Below, piece after piece: positions 4,982 to 5,499 of a DNA stretch of 5,499 nt. The position numbers and the translations under genes are program-made. The stretch covers positions 1-5,499 of the forward strand of contig CAPNGW010000161.1 of the NCBI GenBank assembly GCA_948665105.1, given 5' to 3'. The stretch's first letter is position 1. The number at the start of each line of letters is the position of its first letter. Below the pieces are notes generated by a model. The model was given only the letters and a program-made list of their open reading frames with translations. It ran no database searches and was not told the origin of the DNA. Source of the DNA: an uncultured Lachnospiraceae bacterium (lineage in GTDB: Bacteria; Bacillota; Clostridia; Lachnospirales; Lachnospiraceae).

Positions 4982-5499
4982 TCAGGGCTCTTTATATTCC
5001 GGGAAGGGGGCTAAGGTACGCGCAAGGATTCCCTGCATATACGCCATGGCAACACCGTAATTGGTTATGGGAATCCCCCCATCACCGGCGCATTTTAAGC
5101 GGTACTTCATCTCTCGCTCATTGAGCATACAGCCTCCGCAGTGAATCACCAATTTGTATCCCCCTAAATCCTCCGGAAATTCCGTTCCCGAGGTAAGCTC
5201 AATCTCAATGCTCTTCCCGGTGAAATTTCGAAGCATTCGGGGAAGCTTTACCGAACCGATATCGTTGCACTGCCGATGGTGAGTACAGCCCTCGGAAATC
5301 AGCACCGTATCCCCATCCTTGAGGCTTCTGATGGCCGCAGCCCCATGGACCAGCGCTCTCAAGTCCCCCTTGTACCGGGCAAAGAGAATGGAAAACGAGG
5401 TGAGGGGGATGTCTGCGGGGGTAACCTCATGAACCTTTTGGAACACCTGGCTGTCCGTAATGACAAGGGAGGGCTTCCGGCTTAGAGATGCAAGAGTTT
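4982..5499 (-). CDS. hydF: [FeFe] hydrogenase H-cluster maturation GTPase HydF, C-terminal part
   Basis: This is a partial gene. The frame is open to the right edge of the window, giving 172 codons including the stop at 4982-4984. The in-frame GTG at 5446 is not a start, because family sequence (PSLVITDSQVF) runs through it. HydF is a scaffold and carrier that receives the diiron precursor made by HydE and HydG and delivers it to apo-hydrogenase. The visible part is the iron-sulfur domain, with the signature CTH (5279-5287), 45 residues, then HCGGC (5129-5143), which fits the CxHx(44-53)HCxxC cluster motif. DIPLTSFSILFARYKGDL and PITNYGVAMAY are further typical HydF stretches. The N-terminal GTPase domain lies outside the window. 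All visible ligands are intact. The gene converges on the efflux operon and has no functional link to it that I can see. Confidence 0.93.
   Translation of the reverse strand, partial: TLASLSRKPSLVITDSQVFQKVHEVTPADIPLTSFSILFARYKGDLRALVHGAAAIRSLKDGDTVLISEGCTHHRQCNDIGSVKLPRMLRNFTGKSIEIELTSGTEFPEDLGGYKLVIHCGGCMLNEREMKYRLKCAGDGGIPITNYGVAMAYMQGILARTLAPFPEYKEP

Noticed and set aside
4961..5010. Possible stem CCCCCTT (4961-4967) with AAGGGGG (5004-5010), followed on the minus strand by TTTATTT, as a hydF terminator
   Set aside because: The stem is only 7 bp with a 36-nt loop, so it is too weak to call as a terminator; no better one is seen in the 22 bp between the convergent stops.
5276..5485. Plus-strand open frame of 69 codons opposite hydF
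   Set aside because: It lies wholly opposite conserved HydF codons and has no recognisable product, so it is a shadow.

Overview
The window reads as an ordinary chromosomal segment of an anaerobic Firmicute, most likely Clostridia and plausibly Lachnospiraceae. The main reason is the HydF C-terminus at the right edge, which marks an organism that assembles [FeFe] hydrogenase. Low-to-mid GC, strong AGGA/GGAG ribosome binding sites and a YwaF-type membrane protein fit this. I cannot name the species from sequence alone.

Layout, left to right. (1) 1-391, plus strand: the C-terminal end of a DUF1846/UPF0371 protein, closed by a clear intrinsic terminator at 395-438. (2) 411-1355, minus strand: a membrane-anchored C39-like cysteine peptidase. 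Its 3' end lies inside that terminator. The annotated start is moved to an internal ATG because of the RBS and promoter evidence. (3) 1497-2276, minus strand: a seven-helix YwaF/TIGR02206-type membrane protein. (4) 2277-2533: a divergent intergenic region. It holds a promoter for the ywaF-like gene and a consensus promoter for the rightward operon, flanked by two related palindromes that are probably TetR operators. (5) 2534-4959, plus strand: a three-gene operon of a TetR-family repressor, a DrrA-like ABC ATPase and a DrrB-like ABC-2 permease. (6) 4982-5499, minus strand: the C-terminal third or more of HydF, convergent with the operon and running off the window.

How the genes work together. 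The TetR gene, ATPase and permease form a standard inducible efflux module. The repressor probably binds the two palindromes around its own promoter and so controls the whole operon. The ATPase powers the permease, and their reading frames overlap by 29 nt. The substrate is unknown. The C39-like protein and the YwaF-like protein are codirectional and may be partly co-transcribed.

I found no mobile element, CRISPR array, tRNA or rRNA, and no evidence of a wholly new system. The most interesting signals are regulatory: the paired operators around the tetR promoter, and an inverted repeat around the peptidase promoter that could mask the start codon only in read-through transcripts. A third is a perfect 10-bp hairpin embedded in the peptidase coding sequence.
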